Shown in pieces: positions 26,777 through 35,061 of a stretch of 64,000 nt of DNA. Where the stretch lies: NCBI RefSeq assembly GCF_033547155.1, contig NZ_CP137892.1, forward strand, positions 2,666,001 through 2,730,000, read 5' to 3'. Source of the DNA: Pseudomonas benzenivorans (lineage in GTDB: Bacteria; Pseudomonadota; Gammaproteobacteria; Pseudomonadales; Pseudomonadaceae). Numbering within the stretch: position 1 is the stretch's first letter; every line of letters begins with the position of its first letter. Made by a program: the position numbers and the translations under genes. A model generated the notes under the pieces. It did no database searches, was not told the DNA's origin, and saw nothing but the letters and a program-made list of their open reading frames with translations.

Positions 26777-28066
26777 ATGGTCATAGAACCCTTTTCGCTC
26801 ACGGGCTTGCTCGTGCTGGCGATATTCCTAATTGGAATGACGCTTATAGTTTTTGAAGCACAATTAGAGATGGATAAGTTCAAGCCGGCCATGTTCATGA
26901 TGTCCGGCTTGATCGTAATCGGCGCCCACTACGCCCTCACCGACCCCAACGGATTTCAGTATTTCCTCCATGCCCAGAGCGAGACCAAGGAGGAGCTGTT
27001 CGGCCTGATCGCCTTCATGGCCTTCATGTGGATGGTGGTGGAGCTGCTCAACGAGCGGAACGTGTTCACCGCACTGAACGGCTACCTGATGCGCAAGGGC
27101 CTGGGCGCCAGGGGCATGTTCTGGGCCACCGGGGCGCTGTCGGCGCTGCTCTCGCCCTTCCTCAACAACATCACCACGGCGATGATCTTCGGCAAGACGG
27201 TCAAGAGCATCTCCGTGCACCAGCGCTACACCCATGTGGCGCTGTGCAACATAGTCGTGGCGTCAAACTCCGGCGTGTGGTTTCTCGGCACCTCCACCAG
27301 CCTGATGGTGGTGCTGGCCGGCAAGATCAGCATCGCCGGGCTCCTGCTGCTGATCCCCTCGGCGCTGATCGGCTGGCTGCTGTTCGCCGCCACCCTGCAC
27401 CTGTTCTACCTGCGCAAGCTCGACGGCGAGCGCCTGATCCACCGGGCCGAGCAATCGGAAACCGCGCTCAAGCCCGGCGGCGCGGGCCTGGCCGTGGTCG
27501 GCCTGGTGTCCATTGTCGGTGCGGTGCTGTGCAACATCCTGCTCAAGGTCAGCATCGAGTTCGCCATCGGCATCGCCCTGGGCATGGTGGCGCTCTACGC
27601 CTGGCTGCTGATGCACCGCGGTATCGAGCTGCCCTGGCAGGATCAGCTGCAGAAGGTCGAGTGGAACGCCCTGCTGTTCTTCATCGGCATCATCACCTCG
27701 GTCTCGGCCCTCAACCACGTCGGCTGGCTGACCTACATCTCGCAGCTGTTCGAGCTGATGAGCCCGACGGCCGTCAACATGATCCTCGGCGTCGCCTCCG
27801 GGGTGATGGACAACGTGCCGGTGGAGGCCGCGGCGCTGATGTCCAACCCGCAGCTGGGCCTGGACCAGTGGGCGCTGAACGCGCTGATGGTGGGGATCGG
27901 CGGCTCGCTGACGGTGGTCGGTTCGGCCGCCGGGGTGATGGCCATGTCCCTGGACAAGAGCTACAGCTTCGGCGTGCACCTGAAGTTCCTGCCGGCCATC
28001 CTGGTCAACTTCTTCGGCTCGCTGGGCGTCTGGTACCTGCAGTTCCAGGTGTTCGGCCTCTACTAA
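26777..28066 (+). CDS. nhaD: NhaD-type sodium/proton antiporter
   Basis: 429 residues and about 12 membrane segments. Features of the NhaD branch of the ArsB/NhaD ion-transporter superfamily are the LLSPFLNNITTAMIFGK motif, SNSGVWFLGTSTSLM and GVMDNVPVEAAALMS. It would exchange cytoplasmic Na+ or Li+ for protons. ATG 26777 is the first sensible start downstream of the TATAAT box, but it lacks a clear Shine-Dalgarno. The first roughly 35 codons are much more AT-rich (for example ATATTCCTAATTGGAATG) than the rest, which can help initiation. Two strong hairpins follow the stop. Confidence 0.8.
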   Translation: MVIEPFSLTGLLVLAIFLIGMTLIVFEAQLEMDKFKPAMFMMSGLIVIGAHYALTDPNGFQYFLHAQSETKEELFGLIAFMAFMWMVVELLNERNVFTALNGYLMRKGLGARGMFWATGALSALLSPFLNNITTAMIFGKTVKSISVHQRYTHVALCNIVVASNSGVWFLGTSTSLMVVLAGKISIAGLLLLIPSALIGWLLFAATLHLFYLRKLDGERLIHRAEQSETALKPGGAGLAVVGLVSIVGAVLCNILLKVSIEFAIGIALGMVALYAWLLMHRGIELPWQDQLQKVEWNALLFFIGIITSVSALNHVGWLTYISQLFELMSPTAVNMILGVASGVMDNVPVEAAALMSNPQLGLDQWALNALMVGIGGSLTVVGSAAGVMAMSLDKSYSFGVHLKFLPAILVNFFGSLGVWYLQFQVFGLY

Positions 28067-28071
28067 GCCGG

Positions 28072-28134
28072 GGCGGCCGGGCTCTCCGGCCGCCTGTCGT
28101 TCCCCGTCCCGGCAGCAGCCCCGCCGGGACGGGG
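28072..28134 (+). terminator. Two tandem hairpins after nhaD
   Basis: First hairpin: 9-bp arms GGCGGCCGG / CCGGCCGCC (28072-28080, 28086-28094). Second: 12-bp arms CCCCGTCCCGGC / GCCGGGACGGGG (28102-28113, 28123-28134). Both are very stable, but neither is followed by a real T tract, so they may protect the mRNA end or act with Rho rather than as classic intrinsic terminators. Confidence 0.5.
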
Positions 28135-28271
28135 ACCTAGGCAGCCCGCCACCGAGCGAAGCCCCGCGCGTGCCCACAAGGACGGCCTCAACCGCACACG
28201 GGGAGGTTCACAGCGGCCCCGCACAAGAGGACAATGAAGCCTGTGGTCCGCGCCTGCGAGGAAGTTCCCCC

Positions 28272-28868
28272 ATGTCACATCCGCAAACCCTGTTCCAACT
28301 CACCGGCCGCACCCACGCGCCCGCCAGCCTGGGCAATGCGACCCTGGTAATCATCGACGCGCAGGAGGAGTACCGCAGCGGCGTACTGCAGCTGCCCGGC
28401 CTGGATGAGGCCCTCGCGGAGATCGCCAAGCTGCTGGCGGCGGCCCGCGACACGGGTGCCGGCATCGTCCATATCAAGCACCTGGGCATTCCCGGCGGCC
28501 TGCTCGACCCCAGCGGCCCGCGCGGCCGACCGCTGCCGGAGGTCGCGCCGCTGCCCGGCGAGACCGTGGTGGAGAAGCGCCTGCCCAATGCCTTCGCCGG
28601 CACCGAGCTGCACGAGCGCCTGCAGGCGCTGGGCCATCTGGACCTGATCGTCTGCGGCTTCATGACCCACTCGAGCATCAGCACCACGGTGCGCGCCGCC
28701 AAGGACTACGGCTACCGCTGCACCCTGGTCGATGCCGCCTGCGCCACCCGCGACCTGCCGACCCCGGACGGCCAGGTGATTGCCGCCGCCGAGGTGCACC
28801 GCATCGAGATGATCGCCCTGGCCGACAACTTCGCCGCCCTGGTGCCGCAAGCCAGCGCGCTGATCTGA
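28272..28868 (+). CDS. Isochorismatase-family hydrolase lacking the nucleophile cysteine
   Basis: 198 residues. The isochorismatase-like fold is clear: catalytic Asp29 in LVIIDAQEEY, Lys102 in VVEKRLPNAF, and the region GFMTHSSISTTVRAAKDYGY. In amidase members the last motif reads THMC with the nucleophile cysteine; here that position is Ser135. This argues against nicotinamidase-type chemistry and fits isochorismatase-like or unknown hydrolysis. ATG 28272 follows GAGGAAG. Monocistronic; the region before it (28135-28271) has no gene. No siderophore or phenazine genes are nearby to suggest an isochorismate substrate. Confidence 0.85.
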   Translation: MSHPQTLFQLTGRTHAPASLGNATLVIIDAQEEYRSGVLQLPGLDEALAEIAKLLAAARDTGAGIVHIKHLGIPGGLLDPSGPRGRPLPEVAPLPGETVVEKRLPNAFAGTELHERLQALGHLDLIVCGFMTHSSISTTVRAAKDYGYRCTLVDAACATRDLPTPDGQVIAAAEVHRIEMIALADNFAALVPQASALI

Positions 28869-29016
28869 GCCGCCCCGATCGACGCACTGCCGGCGCCGAT
28901 CGGACACCAGCGCAGAGCAGCACGGAGCGACCAGGACGCCGACCGGCGCACGGCAATCGGCGGAACCGCGGCGTAACCTCCCGGTCTTACCGCCGATAGC
29001 CACTGAGGAAGTCGGA

Positions 29017-29337
29017 ATGAAGCTATCCGATGATTTCGATGCCCGCCGCCTGCGCCCACGCCGCTACCGCAACTGGCGCCTGCGCCTGGCAGCCGTGCTC
29101 GGTGCGCTGTTGGCCGCCCTCGGCGTACTGCTGACCATGGCCGGGGCCGCCACCCTGCTGGGGCGTCCCCCGGCACTGGGCACGCTGAACGATTCGCCCG
29201 GCGCCGCCATCGTGCTGCTGACGGCGGGCCTGGCGCTACTGTGGCTGGGCATCGGGGTCTGGCGCCTGTGCCGGCGCCGCCTGCGCCGTCCCAGCGACCT
29301 GAGCCTGGCACCGCACCTGATGAAGAAGCGCAACTGA
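29017..29337 (+). CDS. Small two-span membrane protein, function unknown
   Basis: 106 residues. A very basic N-terminus (RRLRPRRYRNWRLR) is followed by two hydrophobic helices, LAAVLGALLAALGVLLTMAGAATLL (about 24-48) and AAIVLLTAGLALLWLGIGVW (about 63-82), and a basic tail (RLCRRRLRRPSD ... MKKRN). The charge pattern puts both ends in the cytoplasm. ATG 29017 follows GAGGAAGTCGGA. It precedes the Smr gene by 58 bp on the same strand. I recognise no family. Confidence 0.65.
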   Translation: MKLSDDFDARRLRPRRYRNWRLRLAAVLGALLAALGVLLTMAGAATLLGRPPALGTLNDSPGAAIVLLTAGLALLWLGIGVWRLCRRRLRRPSDLSLAPHLMKKRN

Positions 29338-29395
29338 TCGGCAGAGCAACCCGGCCGCCACCTTGGTTACACTAGCGGCCTTCGCGGAGGCCCAG

Positions 29396-29953
29396 ATGCA
29401 AGACGACGATTTTTCCCTGTTCCAAGCCGAGCTGCGCGGCGTCAAGCCGCTCAAGCATGACCGTGCCGACACCGGCAAGGCCAAGCCCGACCGTGCACGC
29501 CTGGCCACCCTGCGCCAGGCCGCCTCGGTGCGCGTCGAGTCGATCAAGGTCGATGGCCTGTCCGACCAGTTCGTCATCGACGTCGGCGCCGAGGATCCCC
29601 TGTACTGGGCCGCCAATGGCGTCCAGGAAGGCCAGATGCGCAAGCTCAAGCTCGGCCAGATTCCCTTCGACGGCAGTCTCGACCTGCACGGCATGAACGT
29701 GGAGAAGGCCCGCGACACCCTGTGGGAATTCCTCGCCGAAGCGGCCAAGTTCGAAGTGCGCTGCGTGCGTGTCACCCACGGCAAGGCGGTACGCATGGAC
29801 GGCCGCAAGCCGATGATCAAGAGCCACGTCAACACCTGGCTGCGCCAGCATCCGCAGGTGCTCGGCTTCACCTCCTGCCTGGCCAAGCACGGCGGTACCG
29901 GCGCGGTCTATGTGATGCTCAAGCGCACCATGATGGATGGCCGCGACGAATAA
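29396..29953 (+). CDS. smrA: Smr-domain endonuclease-like protein
   Basis: 185-residue protein with an N-terminal linker region and a C-terminal Smr (MutS2 C-terminal-like) domain from about residue 90. [18 protein letters not shown] and [12 protein letters not shown] carry the LDLHG and HGK signature residues. Stand-alone Smr proteins of gammaproteobacteria (SmrA/YdaL-type) are nicking endonucleases; some relatives cut mRNA on collided ribosomes. ATG 29396 has GGAGG with an 8-base gap; the 11-codon extension of the frame is unsupported. folE starts 83 bp downstream on the same strand. Confidence 0.85.
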   Translation: MQDDDFSLFQAELRGVKPLKHDRADTGKAKPDRARLATLRQAASVRVESIKVDGLSDQFVIDVGAEDPLYWAANGVQEGQMRKLKLGQIPFDGSLDLHGMNVEKARDTLWEFLAEAAKFEVRCVRVTHGKAVRMDGRKPMIKSHVNTWLRQHPQVLGFTSCLAKHGGTGAVYVMLKRTMMDGRDE

Positions 29954-30036
29954 CGGCGCATCCCGCACTCTTGCCAGCACGGCAGCCGCGCCCTACCCTG
30001 CGCGTCTGCCCCTTAGTAAGGTCCACAGGTAGATCC

Positions 30037-30585
30037 ATGTCCCTGGAACAGCATTACACCGCGATTCTCGGCCAACTCGGCGAGGACGCCTCCCGCGAAG
30101 GCCTGCTCGACACGCCCAAGCGCGCCGCCAAAGCCATGCAGTACCTCTGCCGCGGCTACCAGCAAACCCTGGAAGAAGTCACCAACGGCGCCCTGTTCAG
30201 CTCCGATAACAGCGAGATGGTGCTGGTGAAGAACGTCGAGCTGTACTCGCTGTGCGAGCACCACCTGCTACCGTTCATCGGCAAGGCCCATGTCGCCTAT
30301 ATCCCCAACGGCAAGGTCCTGGGCCTGTCCAAGGTGGCGCGCATCGTCGACATGTTTGCCCGCCGCCTGCAGATCCAGGAAAACCTCGGCCAGCAGATCG
30401 CCGAGGCCGTGCAGGAAGTCACCGGCGCCCTGGGCGTCGCGGTGGTGATCGAGGCCCAGCACATGTGCATGATGATGCGCGGCGTGGAGAAGCAGAACTC
30501 CTCCATGGTCACCTCGGTGATGCTCGGCGAATTCCGCAAGAACGCCGCCACCCGCAGCGAGTTCCTCAGCCTGATCCGCAACTGA
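30037..30585 (+). CDS. folE: GTP cyclohydrolase I
   Basis: 182-residue type I GTP cyclohydrolase, the first step of folate/tetrahydropterin synthesis. Zinc ligands Cys73 and His76 are in [10 protein letters not shown] and Cys144 in [30 protein letters not shown] binds substrate. Shorter than E. coli FolE because the N-terminal extension is lacking, as in the Pseudomonas FolE2-named paralogue. ATG at 30037, with AGGT upstream. The open frame begins 105 codons earlier inside smrA in another frame and that part is not coding. A strong bidirectional terminator follows. Confidence 0.95.
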   Translation: MSLEQHYTAILGQLGEDASREGLLDTPKRAAKAMQYLCRGYQQTLEEVTNGALFSSDNSEMVLVKNVELYSLCEHHLLPFIGKAHVAYIPNGKVLGLSKVARIVDMFARRLQIQENLGQQIAEAVQEVTGALGVAVVIEAQHMCMMMRGVEKQNSSMVTSVMLGEFRKNAATRSEFLSLIRN

Positions 30586-30601
30586 CCGAGCGGCGCCGTG
30601 T

Positions 30602-30630
30602 AAAAAAACCGGCCTTGCGCCGGTTTTTTA
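30602..30630. terminator. Bidirectional intrinsic terminator
   Basis: Stem CCGGC/GCCGG flanked by seven A on the left and six T on the right, lying between the convergent folE and DUF3820 genes. Works in both directions. Confidence 0.9.
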
Positions 30631-30642
30631 TGGTTCGCAGTC

Positions 30643-30864
30643 CTAGCCCCGGGGCCGTTGCCGCAACGGCTCCAGCAGCGGCGACAGGCCGTCATGGTCG
30701 ATCTCCTGCATCAGCGCCAGCAGCCGGCCGATCTCCCCGGCAGGGAAGCCCTCGCGGGCGAACCAGTTGAGATAGCGGCCCGGCAGGTCGGCGATCAATC
30801 GCCCCTTGTATTTGCCGAAGGGCATCTCGCGGGTCACCAGCAATTGCAGGTCTTCGGGCTTCAT
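30643..30864 (-). CDS. DUF3820 family protein
   Basis: 73-residue soluble protein with the family hallmark MPFGKYKGRLIADLPGRYLNWFAREGFPAGEIG. The FGKYKG and LPxxYLxWF elements define DUF3820 (a member was described as a quorum-sensing-regulated virulence factor). ATG at 30864, ribosome site AAGGTGAG. It shares a bidirectional terminator with folE. Molecular role unknown; similar motifs occur at ends of exonuclease proteins. Confidence 0.85.
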   Translation of the reverse strand: MKPEDLQLLVTREMPFGKYKGRLIADLPGRYLNWFAREGFPAGEIGRLLALMQEIDHDGLSPLLEPLRQRPRG

Positions 30865-31048
30865 TCGGTGCTCACCTTGGGCTGGCTCGGCGGGATGGCC
30901 GGGCGGTTGTCGACAAGGGCCGAATTATGCCCAAAACCGCCGTGCTGTACCGCCATCGTCCCTCGCCGTTCAGCGCAGACGCAGGCCAGGAGCGACGAAC
31001 TCGGTTAAGCTGCGCGCCGGCTAATTTTCACCCCTGGGAGTTTCCACG

Positions 31049-31420
31049 ATGGTTATCAAAGCACTGCGCATCGGTCTCGGCCAGTTGATCGTCTTCCTCG
31101 ACTTCATCAGCCGCCCACGCAAGCTCAAGCGCTCGCCGGCGGCGCAAGCCGCGGTCGAGCAGGCTGCCGCAGGTCTGGCGCTGTATCAGTTTCACGCCTG
31201 CCCGTTCTGCGTGAAGACCCGCCGCGCCCTGCACAAGCTGAACGTGCCGGTCAGCCTGCGCGACGCCAAGAACGACGCCCAGCACCGCCAGGCGCTGCTG
31301 GAACAAGGGGGCAAGATCAAGGTGCCCTGCCTGCGCATCGAGGAAAACGGCCAGAGCACCTGGCTGTACGAGTCGAAGGCGATCATCGCCTACCTGCAGC
31401 AGCGCTTCGCCAACGCCTGA
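31049..31420 (+). CDS. Membrane-anchored glutaredoxin-like protein
   Basis: 123 residues. An N-terminal hydrophobic stretch (ALRIGLGQLIVFLDFIS, about 5-21) is followed by a basic linker and a thioredoxin-fold glutaredoxin/GST-N domain (about 43-120). The redox motif is CPFC in YQFHACPFCVKTRRAL, and the cis-proline loop is KIKVPCLRI. It is likely an inner-membrane-attached dithiol glutaredoxin with the domain in the cytoplasm, judging by the basic residues after the helix. ATG follows GGGAG. Substrate unknown. Confidence 0.85.
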   Translation: MVIKALRIGLGQLIVFLDFISRPRKLKRSPAAQAAVEQAAAGLALYQFHACPFCVKTRRALHKLNVPVSLRDAKNDAQHRQALLEQGGKIKVPCLRIEENGQSTWLYESKAIIAYLQQRFANA

Positions 31421-31445
31421 CAGACGGCACGGGCTCCGCGCCAGG

Positions 31446-31533
31446 AGCCCATGCACTGCTGCGCAAGGTGTACCGATAGCATCATGCGTTATGCCCTGCT
31501 AGAAGGGGTGCCTGGGTAGCCCATGCACTGCTG
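31446..31533. repeat. 16-bp direct repeat pair
   Basis: AGCCCATGCACTGCTG occurs at 31446-31461 and again, exactly, at 31518-31533, 72 bp apart. The first copy sits beside a GGGCTCC / GGAGCCC hairpin. The pair lies in the gap between the glutaredoxin-like gene and the lapG-like gene. Origin (local duplication or element remnant) is unclear. Confidence 0.7.
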
Positions 31534-31565
31534 GATAAGGCCACGGCTTTGGCCGGGAGACCCCC

Positions 31566-32276
31566 CTATCCCTGATCCAGAGAGAAACCTTCCTGGCGCA
31601 TCCTGGCCATCAGCGCCTGCCACCCCGGCAGGCGCGCGGTATCGCCGGTGCGTTGCAGCCTGCCATCCTTGATCTGATAGAGCCCATGGGCGTCGAAGGC
31701 ATAGAGCAGGACCAGGTCCTGCCGTTGCGACGCGGGGAGCATGGCGCTGTCCAGGTTATCCAGAATCAAAGGCTCCGCACCTGGCGCGGCATAGTAGCTG
31801 AGGACCATATGTGCCTGGTCGCGCGTCATCTCGCGGGCATAGGTGATGCGCAAACGCTCTTCCGGCACGCCCAACTTGCGCAGGGTAAAGTACTTGGCCA
31901 GGGAAAAGTCCTCGCAGTCCCCTGCTCCCTGTACCAGGGTCTCGATCGGCGTCGCCCAGTAATCGCTCTGCTTCCACAGCACCGCGTCGCTCCTGAAATG
32001 CAACTCGCGGTTGAAGTACTGGTTGACCGCCTCCAGCTTGTCCCGCTCGGACAGATAGCGACTGCTCTCGATCAGTTGGTTCCACGACAGCAAGCGATCT
32101 TTTGCCGGCCCCTGCCGCCCATAACGCTTTTCGACCTTGCGCATGATCTGGTCGAAGCTCCAGCTGGCCTTGGCTTCGGCCGCGCCGAGCAGCACGCTGG
32201 TGCCGAGGGTAGTGAGTGCGACTGCCCGGCACAGCGCACCGGTACATCTGGTCTTGAGGAGTTGTCTGAGCAGCAC
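31566..32276 (-). CDS. lapG: LapG-type periplasmic cysteine protease
   Basis: 236 residues. A signal peptide (LCRAVALTTLGTSVLLGAAEAKA, cleavage about residue 37) precedes a bacterial transglutaminase-like cysteine protease domain. The catalytic triad is Cys121 in GAGDCEDFSLAKY, His156 in DQAHMVLSYY and Asp173 in LILDNLDS. The acidic residues around Cys121 match the calcium site known in LapG. LapG proteins release large adhesins by cutting an N-terminal TAAG/PAAG-type site and are held inactive by LapD at high c-di-GMP. Start is GTG with GGAG seven bases upstream. No lapD, adhesin or adhesin type I secretion genes are adjacent; a small exported protein lies 332 bp upstream. Confidence 0.87.
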   Translation of the reverse strand: MLLRQLLKTRCTGALCRAVALTTLGTSVLLGAAEAKASWSFDQIMRKVEKRYGRQGPAKDRLLSWNQLIESSRYLSERDKLEAVNQYFNRELHFRSDAVLWKQSDYWATPIETLVQGAGDCEDFSLAKYFTLRKLGVPEERLRITYAREMTRDQAHMVLSYYAAPGAEPLILDNLDSAMLPASQRQDLVLLYAFDAHGLYQIKDGRLQRTGDTARLPGWQALMARMRQEGFSLDQG

Positions 32277-32608
32277 GTGAGATCTCCGTGAACAGAGCCG
32301 CAGCCAAGTTCAATCGAGTAGATCATTCCGTTGAGTGGCTGGATGAAGCGTTCAGTATCCGCCGCCAATCAGCGGCTTTCTGGAGCAGGTGGTGTTCAGA
32401 CATACCACTCTCCCGCTGATCGCCTGGTGCCTCCAGGCACCCTTCATCGCGAACGAGGCTAAGCACTCGCTCGTCCAGACTAACGTTTTCAGAGAGTTTC
32501 AAGCAAGGATGCTTAGTCGGGTTCCTCGTTCACATGACCCCAACCCCTGCGCCGACTTCCGGGTACCCGGGACAGACCCTGAGTGCCCGGAACGGCACAC
32601 TTCTCCAC
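32277..32608. other. Non-coding gap upstream of lapG
   Basis: 332 bp between the small exported protein gene (upstream on the minus strand) and lapG. It contains a short hairpin GGTGCC TCC AGGCACC (about 32431-32445) and lower GC than flanking genes. Plus-strand frames across it lack ribosome sites. It presumably carries the lapG promoter. Confidence 0.5.
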
Positions 32609-32953
32609 TCAATGCCAGCCGTGCTCAGCTCGTTCCCGATGTATCGGGGACAGGTACTGCTTCTCAGGCTTCTGAATCGGCTGACTGCTTTCCCGTTCGA
32701 ATCCAGGGCCTGCGGCGGTCGGCTTACGTTCGAGCATCTGCACGAAGCGCTCGCTTTCGTCGTCCATGCCTTGCAAGCTATCGAGTCGTTGGCCGTGATA
32801 TTGCAGCAGACGACCGCTACCACCCTCGGCCAGCAACAGAGCCGACTCTGTTTCGACCTGTGGTATGGGCGCGCTCACTGCTTGCCCGGATATGGCGGCT
32901 GCGAGTACGAACATCGTACCGCCGACTGCGAGGGTACTGATTGTCGGTTTCAT
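32609..32953 (-). CDS. Small exported protein with a TAAG motif
   Basis: 114 residues. The Sec signal peptide ISTLAVGGTMFVLAAAISGQ leads to a VSA-PI cleavage site at about residue 28. The mature part of about 86 residues is hydrophilic and probably partly disordered, with no cysteine. It contains KPTAAGPGF, so a TAAG tetrapeptide at residues 79-82. TAAG is the known cleavage motif of LapG, encoded next on the same strand. ATG at 32953 has AGAGGA with 8-base spacing; the 38-codon extension is unsupported. I recognise no family, and a relation to LapG is inference. Competing plus-strand frames here lack a signal peptide and ribosome site. Confidence 0.65.
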   Translation of the reverse strand: MKPTISTLAVGGTMFVLAAAISGQAVSAPIPQVETESALLLAEGGSGRLLQYHGQRLDSLQGMDDESERFVQMLERKPTAAGPGFERESSQPIQKPEKQYLSPIHRERAEHGWH

Positions 32954-33192
32954 GGTGCCATCCTCTTCTTTCCCCGATCCCCATGAATTGGATAAACACC
33001 CTCGGGTTTTGTTACGCGGCTTTTGCGTATCCGGACGGGCGGCCGTGTACATGGCAGAAAGCCACAAAGCCGCGTGCTACCTGGCTTTCTCGCCAATAAC
33101 GCGCGCCCTTTAGGCGCGATTGAACACGACCAGGCGTATACCTCCTGAGGACATCGCCGACCTCGTCCACGCCGAGTACTCGACGGACTCTA

Positions 33193-33795
33193 TCAGTCGA
33201 GCATGCCCACATGCCGCGGATGGCTGGCCACCCGCGCCAGCCAGGCCCTGATCGCCGGATAGTCGGCGAGATCGAAGCCGCCCTGATCGGCGACGTGGGT
33301 GTAGGCATACAGGGCGATATCGGCGATCGAGTACTGTTCGCCGACCAGATAGGGCGTGCGCTGCAATTGCTGCTCCATCACCCTGAGCGCCTTGTAGCCG
33401 CGCTCGTGGCAGGCCAGGTATTCCTCGCGCCGCGCCTCGGGCAGCCCCTGGTACAGCTGGATGAAGCGGGCCACCGCGACATAGGGTTCGTGGCTGTATT
33501 GCTCGAAGAACTGCCACTGCAACACCTGGGTGTGCAGGCGCGGTTCGCTCGGCAGGAATTCGCTGCCCTCGGCGAGGAAATGCAGGATGGCATTGGACTC
33601 CCACAGGCAACTGCCGTCGTCCAGTTCCAGCACCGGGATCTTGCCGTTGGGGTTCTTCGCCAGGAAGGTCTCGCTCTGCGTCTCGCCCTTGAGGATGTCC
33701 ATCGCCACCCACTCGTAGGGCTGCCCCAGCAGGTGCAGCATCAGCTTGACCTTGTAACAATTGCCCGAGCGGGCGTCGCCGTAAACCTTGAGCAT
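33193..33795 (-). CDS. Glutathione S-transferase
   Basis: 200-residue GST with a thioredoxin-like N-domain (LKVYGDARSGNCYKVKLMLHLLGQPYEWV) and an all-helical C-domain. The glutathione-binding NPNGKIPVLELDDG and WESNAILHFLAE are intact, and the C-terminal N-capping motif is YSIADIALYAYTH. Ser9/Asn11/Cys12 region is the likely catalytic site of a beta/theta-like enzyme. ATG at 33795 preceded by GGAGGAGAGGAGA. It lies 67 bp downstream of the aminotransferase gene on the same strand and could be co-transcribed. Substrate unknown. Confidence 0.9.
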   Translation of the reverse strand: MLKVYGDARSGNCYKVKLMLHLLGQPYEWVAMDILKGETQSETFLAKNPNGKIPVLELDDGSCLWESNAILHFLAEGSEFLPSEPRLHTQVLQWQFFEQYSHEPYVAVARFIQLYQGLPEARREEYLACHERGYKALRVMEQQLQRTPYLVGEQYSIADIALYAYTHVADQGGFDLADYPAIRAWLARVASHPRHVGMLD

Positions 33796-33862
33796 TCTCC
33801 TCTCCTCCCTTCCTGTGGTCTCTGATCTGCTATCTGCGTTGCACTGCCATGACCCGGGTTGC

Positions 33863-35029
33863 TCAGGCGGCAAGGCCGGACTGCGCCTGACGGATCACCT
33901 CGGCCAGGCGTTTGAGCCCCTCACCCAGGCGCTCCGGCGCCACATGGCTGAAGTTCAGGCGCAGGTGCCCCGGATGGCGGTCCGGCTCGATAAAGAACGG
34001 CTCGCCCGGCATGAATGCGACGTCCTGCTCCAGCGCCGGCGCCAGCAGAGTCCGGGTATCCAGCGGCTGCTTGAGGGTCAGCCAGAAGAACAGCCCGCCC
34101 TGGGGAATCTGCCACTCGGCCAGATCGGCGAAATGCTCCAGCAACGCCGCCTGCATGGCATCGCGGCGCAGCCGGTAGAAGTCGCGCAGCTCGGCCAGAT
34201 GGCCGCGATACTGCTCGCTACCCAACCACTGCAAGGCCTGCCACTGGCCGATGCGGTTGGTGTGCAGGTCCGCCGACTGCTTCAGGCGCAGCAGGTAGGG
34301 GAACAGGTCGGGCGTGGCGATCAGGTAGCCGACGCGCAGGCCGGGCAGCAGCGTCTTGGATACGGTACCGGTATAGATCCAGCTGGCCTTGCGCAGGCGG
34401 CTGACGATGGGGGTGGCCAGCGCATCGTCGAACACCAGTTCGCGATAGGGCTCGTCCTCGATCAGGGTCACGCCGAACTCGTCCAGCAGCGCCGCCACGG
34501 CATCACGCTTGGCCTCGCTGTAGCGGGTGCCGGACGGATTCTGGAAGGTCGGGATCAGGTAGGCGAAGGCCGGCTTGTGCCGCTCCAGACGTTGGCGCAG
34601 GGCGTCCAGCTCGGGGCCGTCGGCCTCCTGGGGCACAGCGATACAGTGGGCGCCGAACAGCTGGAAGGCCTGCAGGGCCGCCAGGTAGGTGGGCGCCTCC
34701 ACAAGAACTTCCGTACCCGGGTCGATAAACAGCTTGCTGGCCAGGTCCAGGGTCTGCTGCGAGCCGCTGACGATCAGCACCTGGCTGGCCTCGCAGGGCA
34801 CGCCCAGGGCTCGGGCCTCGGCGGCGATGATCTCGCGCAGGGCCGGCTCGCCCTCGCTCATGCCGTACTGGCCCATGCTGGCCGGCATCTCGCGCCACTC
34901 GACCCTGGGCAGCATGGGCTCGGCAGGCAGGCCGCCGGCGAACGACATGACTTCCGGACGCTGCGCCGCGGCGAGGATTTCACGGATCAGGGAGCTTTTC
35001 AGGCGGGCAACGCGTTCGGAGAAGGCCAT
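33863..35029 (-). CDS. PLP-dependent aminotransferase (2-aminoadipate/MocR-like class I)
   Basis: 388 residues of fold type I. Motifs: MSFAGGLPAEPMLP, MGQYGMSEGEPALREIIA, VSGSQQTLDLASKLF, FQNPSGTRYS, EDEPYRELVF and the PLP lysine in TGTVSKTLLPGLRVG. This resembles 2-aminoadipate (LysN-type) and related multi-substrate aminotransferases; exact donor unknown. No N-terminal DNA-binding domain, so it is not a MocR regulator itself. It is divergent from a MarR regulator with two palindromes in the shared 81-bp gap, suggesting that the regulator controls it. Confidence 0.88.
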   Translation of the reverse strand: MAFSERVARLKSSLIREILAAAQRPEVMSFAGGLPAEPMLPRVEWREMPASMGQYGMSEGEPALREIIAAEARALGVPCEASQVLIVSGSQQTLDLASKLFIDPGTEVLVEAPTYLAALQAFQLFGAHCIAVPQEADGPELDALRQRLERHKPAFAYLIPTFQNPSGTRYSEAKRDAVAALLDEFGVTLIEDEPYRELVFDDALATPIVSRLRKASWIYTGTVSKTLLPGLRVGYLIATPDLFPYLLRLKQSADLHTNRIGQWQALQWLGSEQYRGHLAELRDFYRLRRDAMQAALLEHFADLAEWQIPQGGLFFWLTLKQPLDTRTLLAPALEQDVAFMPGEPFFIEPDRHPGHLRLNFSHVAPERLGEGLKRLAEVIRQAQSGLAA

Positions 35030-35061
35030 GGGATCACCGGGGTGCTAAGTCGAGAATATTG

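Noticed and set aside
32389..32986. Plus-strand frames across the small exported protein gene
   Set aside because: No ribosome site or signal peptide; the minus frame has both.
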